Shown here: in pieces, positions 35,701 through 46,527 of the stretch
Layout of the letters: every line of letters starts with the position of its first letter
Numbering within the stretch: position 1 is the first letter of the stretch
Source: Lentinula raphanica
Lineage: Eukaryota; Basidiomycota; Agaricomycetes; Agaricales; Omphalotaceae
Length of the DNA stretch: 64,000 nucleotides
NCBI GenBank assembly: GCA_027919835.1
Contig: JANVFP010000014.1
Location: 124,001 to 188,000, forward strand
Direction: 5' to 3'
The notes under the pieces: generated by a model
What the model was told of the DNA's origin: nothing
Seen by the model: the letters and a program-made list of their open reading frames with translations, nothing else
Database searches by the model: none
Made by a program: the position numbers and the translations under genes

Positions 35701-37066
35701 GCTGCGTCTTCAATTCATCAAACTTGGCGCATCGTTCTTTGGAAGCCTCGAGCTGGCTTTGAAGTACGTTGATCTTTGCATCGCGCTCTTTCAAAACCTT
35801 TTTGACATCCTGCAAATAATCAAAGCGGAGTGTACACTATGCCGGGAAGAATCTTCACCTCAAATTGTCTTGATTGGGTATTGAAGTCGGATTGAAGCTT
35901 CGTAACCTGCTCTTCATTTGCAAGAACCTATTTCAGTCGTGTTAATGCAGTGAACGACATCAGAGAGATCAATCAAAAACCTGAGATAGAGGCTCGGTAT
36001 TAGTCGAATTGTCCTTCCGCTCTGTTCGCTCTGCATCCTAACGCGGCCACGGTGATAAGAACGCTAGTACGTAGAATCAGAGGCTGTTTACCTGGGATAG
36101 AGGCTCGGTATTAGTCGAATTGTCCTTCCGCTCTGTTCGCTCTGCATCCTAACGCGGCCACGGTGATAAGAACGCTAGTACGTAGAATCAGAGGCTGTTT
36201 ACCTGGGATAGAGGCTCAGTATTAGTCGAATTCTCCTTCCTCTCTACTCGCTCTGCATCCTAACATGGCCACGGTGATGAGAAGACTAGTAGGTGGAGTC
36301 GGAAGTGGTTTACCTGAGACATCGTACTCTAGAGAATTTGATACTTCAAATCAGTAGAGGGCGAATGCGATAAATCATATGTGCTACCTGGTCATTTGAG
36401 GTCAACAAATCAGCATTTTTCCGGATGAGAGAGTTGATTTGATGCTGATATCCCATGGATTCTCCCTAAATCATACATCGTCGATCAACAATCTTGAATT
36501 GAACAAAGGGATTAATCCGCACCTCCCAAACTTCCTGCTCGGCTTGGAGGGTTGCAATAACTTCTTCCAACTCTTTGTTCTTCTGCAAAGAGATTAGAGT
36601 TGGTAAGATGATCGGGCGCGTAAAATGTCCAGCCACAAACCTTCCGAGTACCCAAGAGCTCCTTCATAAGTTTTGCATATTTCCCTACAAGTTGACTTTC
36701 ATCTTGAACGACGACCTTTCGCACCGGAGCCTCGAGGTTGACACGATTGAGGCCAAGGTTTGTAAATCAATATGCCGACTCACCCCAACGAGCTTATCAG
36801 GGTCACCCTCCCGAGTCCGCTTTTTCCCTTTCGAATCATGCGGTGATACTGCAAGTTCCATCTCAACGTCGGCCACAGGATCTGTATTCTGGACACAATC
36901 AAAATGATTTACAGACGGAGATGCGCGATTTATCGACATACTTCGTTTGTCAGTGGCATACTAGGCCTGGCTTCAGAGACCTGTTAAAGAATATTAAGGG
37001 AGGTTCTGCAATCATCAATCTGGCTGCTCATACAATCTGAGGAGGATCTCCATCATCAACATCCAT
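29720..37066 (-). CDS. Very long coiled-coil protein with C-terminal MSDEE domain (MSDEE-family 2)
   Basis: The minus-strand ATG at 37066 starts MDVDDGDPPQI. Some two dozen or more short exons follow, for example NTDPVADVEMELAVSPHDSK with KGKKRTREGD, KNKELEEVIATLQAEQEVWE, DVKKVLKERDAKINVLQSQL and ISELDELREKETRLKEEVQA. Most encode Glu/Lys/Leu heptads, so a long coiled coil is predicted. Near 31.5 kb, MASTSGTIDSVPQIFGTTRR joins to SYAADNESDNNPTQFSYMLG, then to a KGKQKASTSRAEMSSDEED segment, and by a 49-base intron to one long exon (30676-29720). That exon has LDTSGQSIDEFMASEWNQMF, WQWVVLLLNRAGHEFMSDEE, WRHVYFTKLF and PMPRIRVEKES..PKSFFNPSWL. Phases fit at all joins I tested around 37-36 and 31.9-29.7 kb; the middle is incomplete. 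Two separate genes remain possible. A transposon insertion (32155-32352) disturbs one exon. Confidence 0.55.
32155..32352. mobile_element. MITE-like foldback element, copy 1
   Basis: The 198-base element begins CATCAGGAAAAAT and ends with its reverse complement ATTTTTCCTGATG. Internal arms also mirror each other (GAGACACCCCCCC..  against GGGGGGGTGTCTC), so nearly the whole element can fold back. Directly flanking bases are TT on both sides, a possible 2-bp target duplication. No transposase is encoded. A second copy lies at 53212-53435. It sits inside an exon of the long coiled-coil gene. Confidence 0.75.
33440..34630 (-). repeat. Tandem segmental duplication within the coiled-coil gene, period about 595 bp
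   Basis: Landmarks such as TCTCATACATTCAA recur at 33581 and 34176. TCTTTTTCAAACTTGTGCAAA, GTAGAGAAGTATCACCGAC, TTGCACTTTGTCTCTGAG and TGGTCATACCATGATGAG-like strings recur in the same order at the same spacing. Each unit contains several coiled-coil exons with their introns, so the gene grew by duplicating exon blocks. The copies have diverged noticeably, mostly by substitutions. Confidence 0.8.
35981..36259 (-). repeat. Tandem triplication of a 57-base exon, 111-bp period
   Basis: Exons at 36203-36259, 36092-36148 and 35981-36037 (gene order) are separated by 54-base introns and repeat every 111 bases. Copies two and three both encode DAERTERKDNSTNTEPLSQ. The first encodes DAERVERKENSTNTEPLSQ. 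Each exon is 19 codons in phase 0, so any number can be skipped without breaking frame. A 15-base candidate micro-exon (STMSQ) lies just upstream in the gene. Confidence 0.85.
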
Positions 37067-37891
37067 GGTAATTGGGTTGGAAGGAGTGAGTGAACAAATG
37101 TTTTCAAAGGAATAAAGCACGTTCCACAGGCCCCGTTGATGTTTTGAGCTAACTCGGTAATGATCAGATGCTGGTTAGGCCATGTAAAATTGTCAATTGA
37201 CACATTCAATATCACATCACACGAGGTTGCGCCGTCAACGTCATGAACATCTGTCGCAGATAACAGTTCCTGGCCAGTAAATATTCATCCCAATCGTCGG
37301 TGCTGGCTGCGGCTTCTTGTTCTTCCCCTAGCTCTAGCGCTGATTGTATGGTGATCAAGTTCTATTGCGGTGACAACATGCGGCTACCATTTCGATGATG
37401 TGATCTATGTATGAGTGGCTTCACAATGTTTCAACGCAGTGACTGTCGTGTCTATCCTATTATACGTCTCTGCGATACTGTAAGAGTCTCTTACTTCATA
37501 TGTAGCTCACTCATTCGAAGCGTAGTGCGTACCTCCAAATTACTACTCTGACCATGACGGTGAGTTCCCAAGACACATAGCTGAGAGATGATCATGAGAG
37601 ACGAACAAGCAACGTTAAAAACTTAGACGACGCTTACCTGGTCCGGAGCAGTTTTGGAAGATGGCCCCCAATGAAGCTAACCTTTTGATAAGCAGGATAT
37701 CAGGATATTGATACGGGAAGGACTGCGAAAGAATCATAATCAGGAATAGGACAACGAACGGGACAACGAACGTGAAGCGGATTTCCAAGAGGTACCGGTT
37801 GACTGTACACAATGCCACAAGTGACCGTGTTCAATGCAACATAGTACACGCCTAACCCATCCACTGCGAAAGTGCTTTGTTTTTGTTGTGC
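37067..37891. other. Intergenic, possible promoter of the long coiled-coil gene
   Basis: The region directly upstream of the minus-strand start at 37066 belongs to that gene's promoter. A minus-strand open frame at 37615-37818 contains a hydrophobic run (FVVPFVVLFLIMILSQSF) but cannot be joined to anything. No known regulatory motif is identified. Confidence 0.35.
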
Positions 37892-38296
37892 CTAGAATAA
37901 ATGAGTCGCTATAGGTCCAGGGTGGTCATGCGGAGGGACAATTGCTCGATCTTGGAGGGTAGGGAATATGCAACCTAGATAGAATTTGTTGACTTGGACC
38001 TGAGGACATGTTGGTGAAAAGAATAAGAATGTATTTTGCTTAGTGTACGTTAGGAAGCTTGCCTTGAGGGCGATCTCCATCCTAATGAGTTTTGGTAAAT
38101 CAATTTTGACTAACTCTACCCAATCACCGTTGAACACACGTACGTTTTGGACTGTGAATACGGCCATGATAGCATCCAGACCGTGACTTGAAGGGTTGCG
38201 AGAGATAAAGAGACGGACTTCTGGCTCTCCGCCACAGATTATGAGAATCGAAAGCGAGTTGACGGTGAAGGTATCCAGAGCGACGATTACACCATA
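37892..38296 (-). CDS. Unrecognised gene, 3' exons
   Basis: On the minus strand an exon after a CATCCAG acceptor reads YGVIVALDTFTVNSLSILII, then CGGEPEVRLFISRNPSSHGL and DAIMAVFTVQN, ending at a GTACGT donor. Small exons MEIALK and VQVNKFYLG may follow, and a last piece CIFPTLQDRAIVPPHDHPGP ends in a TAG at 37892. The coding character is good and the splice sites are normal. The 5' part, upstream of 38296, is not resolved. No domain is recognised. Confidence 0.4.
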   Translation of the reverse strand, partial: YGVIVALDTFTVNSLSILIICGGEPEVRLFISRNPSSHGLDAIMAVFTVQNVRVFNGDWVELVKIDLPKLIRMEIALKASFLTYTKQNTFLFFSPTCPQVQVNKFYLGCIFPTLQDRAIVPPHDHPGPIATHLF

Positions 38297-38869
38297 CTGG
38301 ATGGTGGCAATATCCCATGACGATCAGCGAAACATGTCCTGATTGGAGATAGATGCGAGTCGACGAACAAAGGAATAAAGTCGTGTTTCCGGTAGTATTA
38401 ACTTGATTCTTGCATCGGAGACTAGAGCCTACTGGAGTAGAGAGAGATATGCGATCATCGAGTTTCGGTTCAACCATGTCAAAAATTCCCACGGCAAAGC
38501 TTGGCGCTTATGTTCGCTCAGGTGGCTTGTCCTTGTCCTTACTGAGTTACTTAGTCCTTCTCCTCTGTTCATAGAGGAACACTCTCATGAATCGAAGACA
38601 CTCCAGACACACTCCAGACAAAAAACATGCAAAGGTAGGTCTCAATGTCTTGTTCGCGATCGCGAGTCATCTACAGTGCCCAGGTCTGGTGTGCTTCATC
38701 TATCCTTCTATTTCCCACCGAGTGTCCGTAACGAGCTCTTTCCAGCCTCACGGTCGTAGGCCCCCAAGATTATGTTCCTGGACACTCGCCTGGGTGGACG
38801 CGTACGCTTCGAAAACGAACGAAGACCATTACGAGTTTTCTGTAAAAAAACAACATCGTCATATCGACC

Positions 38870-39358
38870 GTGATTGACTCGCATCGCGAGGTATACGTAT
38901 GGGAGGAATTCCCATCTCTGGAATTCAAGGAACAGGTAAATGAGATTTCCCCCAGTCGTCTCGCCATAATGAAGCCCTTTAGCAAGAAGGATATCTATGA
39001 GAATATAGGTGAAATTACACACCAATTGGGTGTCATACACAACGATTTGACTCCGCGAAATGTTGTCAAGGCTGGAGATGTAGTACACATAATTGACTTC
39101 CACACTTCGTATATTCATGTGTGTGAAGGGCCTCAGATGCGCAAGGAGCTGTGGCTCTATGTCAAGAGCTTGATATTAAAGAATGAGAGTTCAGGCAGGT
39201 ATACTACCTATATCAGATGTTTGTGTATTATGTGTATGATGTGTACCACAATGTTCAAGCGATATTTGATCCAGTGCAGTCAATCTGACTCAACAGTACG
39301 GAGTAAATCATCAACATTGGACAGATACGTTCCCCAGTCGAACCATCTGCAAATGTGA
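38870..39358 (+). pseudogene. Protein-kinase-like domain fragment
   Basis: The reading GEITHQLGVIHNDLTPRNVV, then KAGDVVHIIDFHTS, is the catalytic-loop pattern H-x-D-L-x3-N followed by an IDF (DFG-like) motif, as in fungal kinase-like and aminoglycoside-phosphotransferase-like folds. It is preceded by MKPFSKKDIYENIG. No glycine-rich loop or N-lobe lysine region is visible in the 300 bases upstream, and the C-lobe is short. This looks like a remnant or a strongly reduced gene; the first exon is uncertain. Confidence 0.45.
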
Positions 39359-39563
39359 TTGAGTACGCGCAGGAGAATGAAGAACGTGATCTAGGAGGCT
39401 CACCCATCTCTCGTTGGTGTTGCGTTGAACAAATTCGTGAACGCATTCTCCGCTGGAAAGTTTTGACCTCGAAGGTGTCCGAATCGCTCTGGTACAACAT
39501 TCTCGTGAAAAGGTTCTACTGATATGAAATGTCAGTGACAGAGCTGTCTGAAATTTCGAGAAC

Positions 39564-42500
39564 TCAAAAACCTTCCGAACGATGAGTGGCATGACCGTCA
39601 AAAATGGAGAATTCGCCGGGTTCCCAAGAACCTAGACTGACCGCAGAGAAGGCCTTGGGATTCGGAGTCACATTCCCTTGAGAGCGTGACAGTGCATCCG
39701 TGAAGGCCAAGCCATGCATAGGGTTTTCACCATGCTCAGCCGTTAGGTGCAGACTAGCCTCGGACATTGTATCACGATAACCATGCACATCCTGATTCCA
39801 ATGACGCTCGCCGCCCAAATGTATAGGAAGCCTTCCCAAATCTTCCGTATGAAGCGGTAAATCGAGCATGGTGGGAAGGATTTCACCTAGATTTTGCAGG
39901 GGTTGAGTATGTGACATCGCATGTAGAGCAGAGGCTTCTGAATATGGGGAGGAATCTAACTGCGAAGAATACGAAGTTTGGTCGGGATGGGTCGTAGGTA
40001 AGGAGGAGACGCTGACGCTGCTCTCCGGTGTCGAATACTCATTTTGAGAGTTCTGGATGGGACGCAAGGAAGATGACAGATATTCCGGTAACAAGATATC
40101 GTCAAAATTGAACGGAAATGTGGTGTGGTCAATTTGATTACCAACGGTTTCAGTCACATTGAACGGCCTGGTGATTGGGTCATGAATTCGATCCCGGTTT
40201 GTATTCTGCTCTCCATCGCGGTCACGATAGCGTTTGCGAGAATGAGCGTTGGAATCGACATTGGTCGGTGCCATCGCAGATATCAGCTCATGTATGATAT
40301 CACTAATGAAAATGGTGATGTTAGATAGAAAGCCGACCGGAAGCCAAAACGTAGCTCACTACATCCTTCCAGCATTTTGGTACATCCTCTCGTAGCTCTT
40401 GAGGATACGCAAACTCAGATGAACATCTTCCATCTCTCTTTTGAAATCCGTCGCAAGTTCTAGCCGTTTTCCACTCCAGAGGTTCAAGAGAATCATGATG
40501 ATAGAATTGAAGAGGACTACTGGGGAGTTCACTATTTGACTTGGAACTGAGCGAGACGTGGTCGTGGTGGGCGTTGAGGATGAAGATCCAGGTGAAGGTT
40601 GGAGTGAATAGAAGTCTATTCTTCTAGAGTGCAAATCCAGGACGTGCAAGCAAGAGCGAGCGGCGTTCGCACAGACACCTAGTGAGGAATAGGACATGCC
40701 AGAATAATGTCGTGATCCGTCAGTTCGTAGAAGTTCTGGGCGAATGAAAGGTCTAAGGAAGATGTCATTAACCCGCGAAGGGAAGAAGAGCGATTCGGGT
40801 GCTCACCTATGGGCGTGAATCTGAACAAAGTAATATGTGCAGTAAAGAGAACATGATTGTTCGAAGAAGACGAGGTCTTCTCTATGTGGATCCCAACGTA
40901 CTGGAAAACTTCCTTCAGTATATTACTTCGCAGCGTGCAACATCTACTCAACATACGATGATCAGGGATATTATCCACCCATTGGTTCAACGCAGCATCC
41001 AGTTCCGCAACTACTTTTGCATCCCAGGACGGTACATGACGGCTGGAGGAGCCCCAAATCCCGTGAGGCTTTTTGACTGCATACTGTCAACAAGTGTCAG
41101 TAAGAGGACTCAAGTCAAGAAAAAGAGCGAGCGCTCTTACAATATTCTTCTGTGCGAACGCAAGGATGTCTATCGACTTCAGATGAGCTCTCCAATACTC
41201 CATCATGGACGGCCGTCCCAAGGGCTGCTTGAAGGCTTGCTCCGGATCAGGATGCTCCCAAAATTCATCATCACATTCTAGAGGTAGATCTAGGTCATAT
41301 CTGAGCCCGGTGAGTGAGTTCGTTAGTCAGTTACAGCACGGAAATGCAAGAAAAGACTGTATACACACTCCGCAGGGTCAGTAGCTTTTGGTCGACCCAA
41401 GAAAGCACTCGTGAAGGAATCGAGGTTTACAAGTATCCAATACGCCCTCTGCCAAAGTTCTTGCTTGATGCTAGGTTTGGGACCAAGAAATGCACGTCGA
41501 TGAGCACCGACAGCTTGCGCGTGTCGTACACCGATACTCAGCAGAGACCAGATTGGAGCCGGTGACGAAGTCGACGAAAGGAAGACGATCACGTTCTGAT
41601 AGTGAAACAATGAGTATAATGATTCTGAATGATGGATAATTTCAGTAAAGCTTACGCAGATCGTCTGAACTTTATATAGCGCGTACTCCGAAGCCTCCTG
41701 TAGTGAACCAATCTGATTGATGTATTTCCATCCTGGACAGAGAGTCATGAGAGGGGACTCTACAGAACAGGATAGCTTTAAAAACGCACCAGCACTGTGG
41801 AACTGCTCTTCAGAGTTCGCAGGAGCACTGTCGGCGAACACCCTCTCGTCGGACGAAAATCTCGCTCCCAATGCACAAACGGACAACACCAACTCGCCGA
41901 AAGCTCGTTCACGTTCGTGTAGTCGTGAAGCAAGATCCTGCAGGAATGTTGGACGATGGAGAAGAGGCATAAACATGTTCCTATGTGCAAAGTACAGATC
42001 CACGAGTGACGAGAGCAGAACAGGGGGCGGGAATATCAACGAAGGTTGCGGAGTAAGTATAGGGCGTTGCCACTGTGAAAAGGTGGTGTTATTCGAGTGA
42101 AAAGTGGCGCGTAGAGAAAGCACATACAGGATACACATTCCAAAACGACGATCTTTTCTTCCCACCAAAGTGTGTTTCCTGGGTACTTGACGGTAAATAT
42201 TCGTAGCATCGGCAGGACGACTAGTGTCGCCGTCATACTCCGACTTAACCTTCAACGCCGTCTTCATCAGAGATAGTTGGCTCGATTTACCGAAAAAACT
42301 GTCGTCGCTTTGTTTCAGCTCCAGGTTTTCGATGCCATCCGCTAGATTGACCTCGACTGCGGCTGGGTCCGATTCTGTGTTGGTCATATCGTCTTCGGTG
42401 ATTCCGTGGCCACCATATACTGAGTAAACTGACGTTGGATCGGTTGGATGTAATGAAGTCGAGCTAACGTCCGGATTCGAGGAGGGACTTGAGTGAGATG

Positions 42501-42850
42501 ATGAACTCGAATTAGAAAGTATCGCAGGGCTGTCATTGCTCGCCAAAAGACCAGCATCGGACAGAGTTTTCTCCAGAGTCCTTGCATACACCGAGATTTC
42601 CATCAGCGTACGATGTAGAAGGGATTGATCGGTGACTGGGACTTGGTAGGACGGCGTATCAAGGATAGCAGATATTTGCCTTTTTGCAAAGTCATGGTTG
42701 CGGTCGGAATCCGTATGAGTGTCGATAGTATCCCGATTCTGCAAGGTAGCTTCTTGTGACGGGGTAGTTATGTTGATGAAGGTAGCTATCTTTTTCTACA
42801 GATATGATTGTCAGGGCATGTACTAAGTTTTGAGCACTCTATCGACACAC
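39564..42850 (-). CDS. Fungal-specific transcription factor (Fungal_trans domain), zinc cluster not visible
   Basis: Minus-strand exons run from about 42850 (or 42797) to a stop at 39564. A Ser-rich N-terminal part (HRTLMEISVYARTLEKTLSD) leads to the Fungal_trans-like region: LVDLYFAHRNMFMPLLHRPT, FGELVLSVCALGARFSSDER, PIWSLLSIGVRHAQAVGAHR, QELWQRAYWILVNLDSFTSA, YDLDLPLECDDEFWEHPDPE, KVVAELDAALNQWVDNIPDH and LRWDPHREDLVFFEQSCSLY. A further exon pair ends in a long acidic/Ser/Gln tail (APTNVDSNAHSRKRYRDRD to THRSEGF). Such proteins are nuclear Zn(II)2Cys6 activators. Here no C-x2-C-x6-C motif is seen in the first exons or the roughly 350 bases before them. Either the DNA-binding exon is farther upstream or the gene is truncated. 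Confidence 0.75.
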
Positions 42851-43017
42851 CTGAAAGCAATAGCAATGTCCGAAATACTGAACACTCAGAAAGAGGCCGA
42901 TGCTCGTCCCCTGAGCTCACTCAAGGTACTGAATGACCGTTGATACCCCCATGGTCACCCAATGATCACCCAATGAGCACCCACTCAGCGCCCGTTCAGC
43001 GCCCGTTTCTTTTCGCA

Positions 43018-43301
43018 GCCGTAAAATCTGACATTTAACTTGGGTGAAAAGCCTAGTAAAATTTATTGTATATCAAAGGCAATATGACCGGTAAGTTCAT
43101 TTCTTTAACACTCGAAGAACTGTCTATACAACAATGGACATATGGATCACTTTACCTGTCATTTTACAGCTGAATTGATATTGGTAAAATGCAGTTATTT
43201 CCAAGCCATCTTACAGAGGTTCTATACACTGTATAACTATGGTCAGATTGACAGTAAAATTCTTGGTGAAATTTTAGATAATGCAGATAGTTTTACAGCT
43301 G
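43018..43301. mobile_element. Possible AT-rich MITE
   Basis: The stretch is clearly more AT-rich than its surroundings and is bounded by CAGCCGTAAAATCTGACA on the left and CAGATAGTTTTACAGCTG on the right. These are imperfect inverted repeats. TTTTACAGCTG-type strings also occur inside. No coding capacity is seen. It lies directly upstream of the transcription factor lacking a zinc cluster. Target duplications are not clear, so the call is tentative. Confidence 0.35.
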
Positions 43302-44005
43302 TAAAATACCCATTCCGTTCCAGTGAGTTTTCCATCCAGAAGCACTTTCTCACCCTGAAACACACGAGTAAGGAGCCTTTCACAGAGCCTTTCCGTTTCA
43401 AGTTGAACGGAATTCCCCATGCCATGCCCAAAATCCATCCAGTACGCGTGTTGGTGCCACATTCGTCCTGACTCTGGTAGGGACATAATTCATGCGCAGA
43501 ATGCGTGTGGCGGTTCTGGCTCAACGCGTGTCGAAATGGAAGAGTCCGCTATGACAGGTACCAAAAAAAAAAAAACAAGGCAGTCGCTGGTTTTACCAGT
43601 TTCACTGCGCATTAACGGGCTTTCCTTTCCAAAAGCAGCCGACATCACGATGGCCTATCCAACAGCCTAGGCAGTTTGTCCACGACTGACGTAGGAAGGT
43701 TCCAAACTTGCCGGAGTTGGTTTGATGGCAAGTACATCCAATCGAAGTGAGCTCAAAGGATGAGGAGGCTCATAGCCACATATGCGTGAGCCCTATCTAG
43801 GAGAAGGACTGTAAATGAATCCATGGGCCGAAATAACAGGAAAGGATCCGATTGACCAGAAGTTTCTGGTGTCAAAGTCAGATAAAACATATCATCACTT
43901 ATTTCCACATTTTAAGATAGTCTCGTGCAGTCCTCATGGCTTTCACACAAAAGCAAGGCAGAGAAAACGGAAAGTGCTAGCTTTTCTGCATATCTTACAC
44001 GCACA

Positions 44006-44816
44006 ATGGTCAAGCAATCCCGTCAGAGCAGCAGGGCCTCGGTCATGTTGCGCTCCCGCCGCTCCACCAAGTCGCACTCGGTCTGCGCATCCTCCTCGTC
44101 TCCTCCTCCTCCTTCGATCAGACGAGAACTCGAACAGCTGGAAGAACGCTTCCCCTTCTATACTGTAGTTCCTAGCAGGCAAGCTGATAGTAAAGACGCT
44201 GCGTCTAACGCTTACACTGGAGTAAGCGCTTGCAAACTTGTTTTCAGCAAGCATTTTGATATTGACAGTGGGTTTTTTAGGAGGACAGCATTGTTCACGC
44301 ACTCTACTTTGGTCTTGAGTACTGTGATTCGCAGAAGAAGGTCCTCGATTTGAAAACTGTGCATACCACGGTCGGAGGACATAAAACTATCATCCAAATG
44401 GTCGATTTTCGCTCGGAATTCGCTTTCGATTTTGGCGCAGATGAACTCTACATCGCGTTGGTCATCTTTCAATTCAGGCGCTACATCGTTGCCGGTACCT
44501 ACGACAAGGATATTGTCGAACACAATATGTCCTTGGGTTCTGTTGGTTGCAATCAGCAATTCAGAGGCGATATTGCGGTCTGTTTTTACGGACAAGTTCA
44601 ACAGTCACGTATTCTTCGAGGAACCCCCACGTTGTCGAGGGATGGATCCTTGAGTCAGGCTGATGTGCTTAAGAACGTCCTGAATGTGTAAGCTTTCCTA
44701 ATGCCTCCATATCTATTAGTATCTGACCGTATCTTTCAGATTCGTGAAGAATGTGAAAGAACATGTTGAGGACGGCATGCCTTTCAAGAGGGTCATTAGA
44801 GCGTGAATTCTTCGTT
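44006..44816 (+). CDS. Unnamed fungal family, member A
   Basis: Three exons join in frame: 44006-44221, 44281-44687 and 44740-44816. The start is MVKQSRQSSRASVMLRSRRS, a basic, Ser-rich leader. The conserved part reads VDFRSEFAFDFGADELYIAL, then VIFQFRRYIVAGTYDKDIVE, GSVGCNQQFRGDIAVCFYGQ and a C-terminal HVEDGMPFKRVIRA. Member B at 51360-52027 shares RR(Y/F)(I/V)V(A/S)GTY, G.GC...F.GD..VCF.G and the ending HV(x)..VIR(A/G), with an intron at the same place before the last short exon. I do not recognise a named domain. The compact, two-motif fold without membrane segments suggests a soluble protein. Confidence 0.6.
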
Positions 44817-45188
44817 CTTTGTGCCATCCCGGATCCCTTCATCCAATTGCCAATGCCTGAATGCTTACGATAACGATCTTGTTGTACGAAATAGTGTAGG
44901 ATTTCTGTATCTTACTACGCAATGTATATGAGGGTGCAAGGTTTACTGGTGTCCTTGTTAAACTTCGTCAAAGAACAATTGTTCAAATAGTACTCAACTG
45001 TGTTCAATCGAAGCGCCACTGGTCCTTCATCATCCACTGTGAAGGAGTTCATCAGAGAATATGCGAGCGCTCAATGTGAAGATGACTTTTTCAAATTCCG
45101 ACTGTCTCGTAGTCACGCTTTTGAACACCTTGACCACAACTCGAGGCTTCGCGGATGCCGCTACTAGTTTTCCCAATCTATTCCAACA

Positions 45189-45548
45189 ATGCTCGCTGAT
45201 TTCAATGGGCACATTTCAGTGTTCTATATCGGCCTGGTGGTTTTTGGGTTGGTGTGGGTTAAGCTGGTCTGGAACGTGCTGAATCTGGTCCTACAAAGCC
45301 ACTACCCGCTCCTTGGGATTTTGATCCTAGGTCCTGGCGTCGGTGTTACCGCTAGTTACCTCCTCGCATCTGCCCCATTATCTGACAGCGATCTAGTAAG
45401 CATATGCCTTAATTGCAATGAGAACTTCAAGATTCAATCATGTTCTTCACAGAGAAATCGATTCCCCAGGGCATTTATTTTGATCACCGTCATCACTGGT
45501 ATCTGGATCAGTATATTTGCCGTTCTGAACTGGTTGGACTTTTGCTGA
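45189..45548 (+). CDS. Small membrane protein with about three helices
   Basis: The ATG at 45189 starts MLADFNGHISVFYIGLVVFG, with hydrophobic segments around VVFGLVWVKLVWNVLNLVL, LLGILILGPGVGVTASYLLA and, near the end, FILITVITGIWISIFAVLNW. A probable 58-base intron (GTAAGC at 45396 to TTCACAG at 45453) removes a cysteine-containing linker; without splicing the frame is also open. The stop is at 45546-45548. The family is unknown. Confidence 0.5.
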   Translation: MLADFNGHISVFYIGLVVFGLVWVKLVWNVLNLVLQSHYPLLGILILGPGVGVTASYLLASAPLSDSDLVSICLNCNENFKIQSCSSQRNRFPRAFILITVITGIWISIFAVLNWLDFC

Positions 45549-46527
45549 ACAGATGATTGATCTTGATTTTTGGGCTTGGTTTTAATACATCGTGCAATTG
45601 AAACAGTGTAATCCTCATGATGTTTGAATTATTGAGACTTAGACGTTCAGGAGCACTACCGACATCCAGAAAGTCCAGTGTAACCCCCAAGGCAATAAGT
45701 AACAATATTTTACTCAATCATGATTGGAGTTTGGTACGTATATTCTCGATTGAGTCAAGAGATGATTTGTGATACATTGATACAATTCCGTCAAGGTCTA
45801 TTTATCTACTCCTTTAGATATCTGTTGTAGAGCTGAACACGCGCACGGCCCCGACACGGGAAGAAGTCCTCACTACACGTCATGCCTTCGCCTTACTTGC
45901 AGGAGAGCCACTGAACCAGTCAGATATTCCATGGAGGGCTGTGCAAGCAATGTTCTAAGTTCGAAGAAGATCCACCATCCGACAAATGTACAAAAGGAGG
46001 CACCAATAAAGTAGGTGACGTTGATGGAGATGGCTTCATACTATGCAAGAAAGCTTAGTGAGACATCCAGACAATTTTTGGTTGACATACCACACTTCCA
46101 TGAGGCGGTATGTTGGCTGCCTTGCGAAAGAGAACGAAGGAGATGGTACTGGACAAGAGATACCCGACGATCTCCCACCCGTCTTTTTCGTTCAGCAGCG
46201 AAATCCAGATTACTTTGATACAAAAGATTCCATAGGTGGTTATTCCAACCAAGAAGAAGAATTTATAGATGTTGTTACACTGAGGGCATATTAGCAGAAT
46301 TTTGATCGGAGCACAAGATCCCTTACAAGTGAAATGGTAATTGACGGTCGGGGACTGTCACTGTTCTGAACGACTATGTCTGACTCAATCTGGACATGAT
46401 CTTCTTCTTCTTGCTCTTCTTTGTCCGACTCTGTATTCAGAGACGGGAGTCGGCCGTGTTCTGCCTTTTGCCTTGTGCAAAGTCATCAGTTCATACATAT
46501 ATAGCTCGTACTAGCAAGGTGAACAAC
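45549..46527. other. Intergenic with one ambiguous frame
   Basis: At 46043-46294 a plus-strand frame (MQESLVRHPDNFWLTYHTSM..) and an antisense frame with hydrophobic residues overlap. Neither has a motif or a clear splice partner. The rest is without visible genes. Confidence 0.3.

Noticed and set aside
31600..36900. Many plus-strand Ser/Phe/Leu-rich frames over the coiled-coil gene
   Set aside because: They are antisense shadows of Glu/Lys-rich coiled-coil codons and lack starts, splice sites and motifs.
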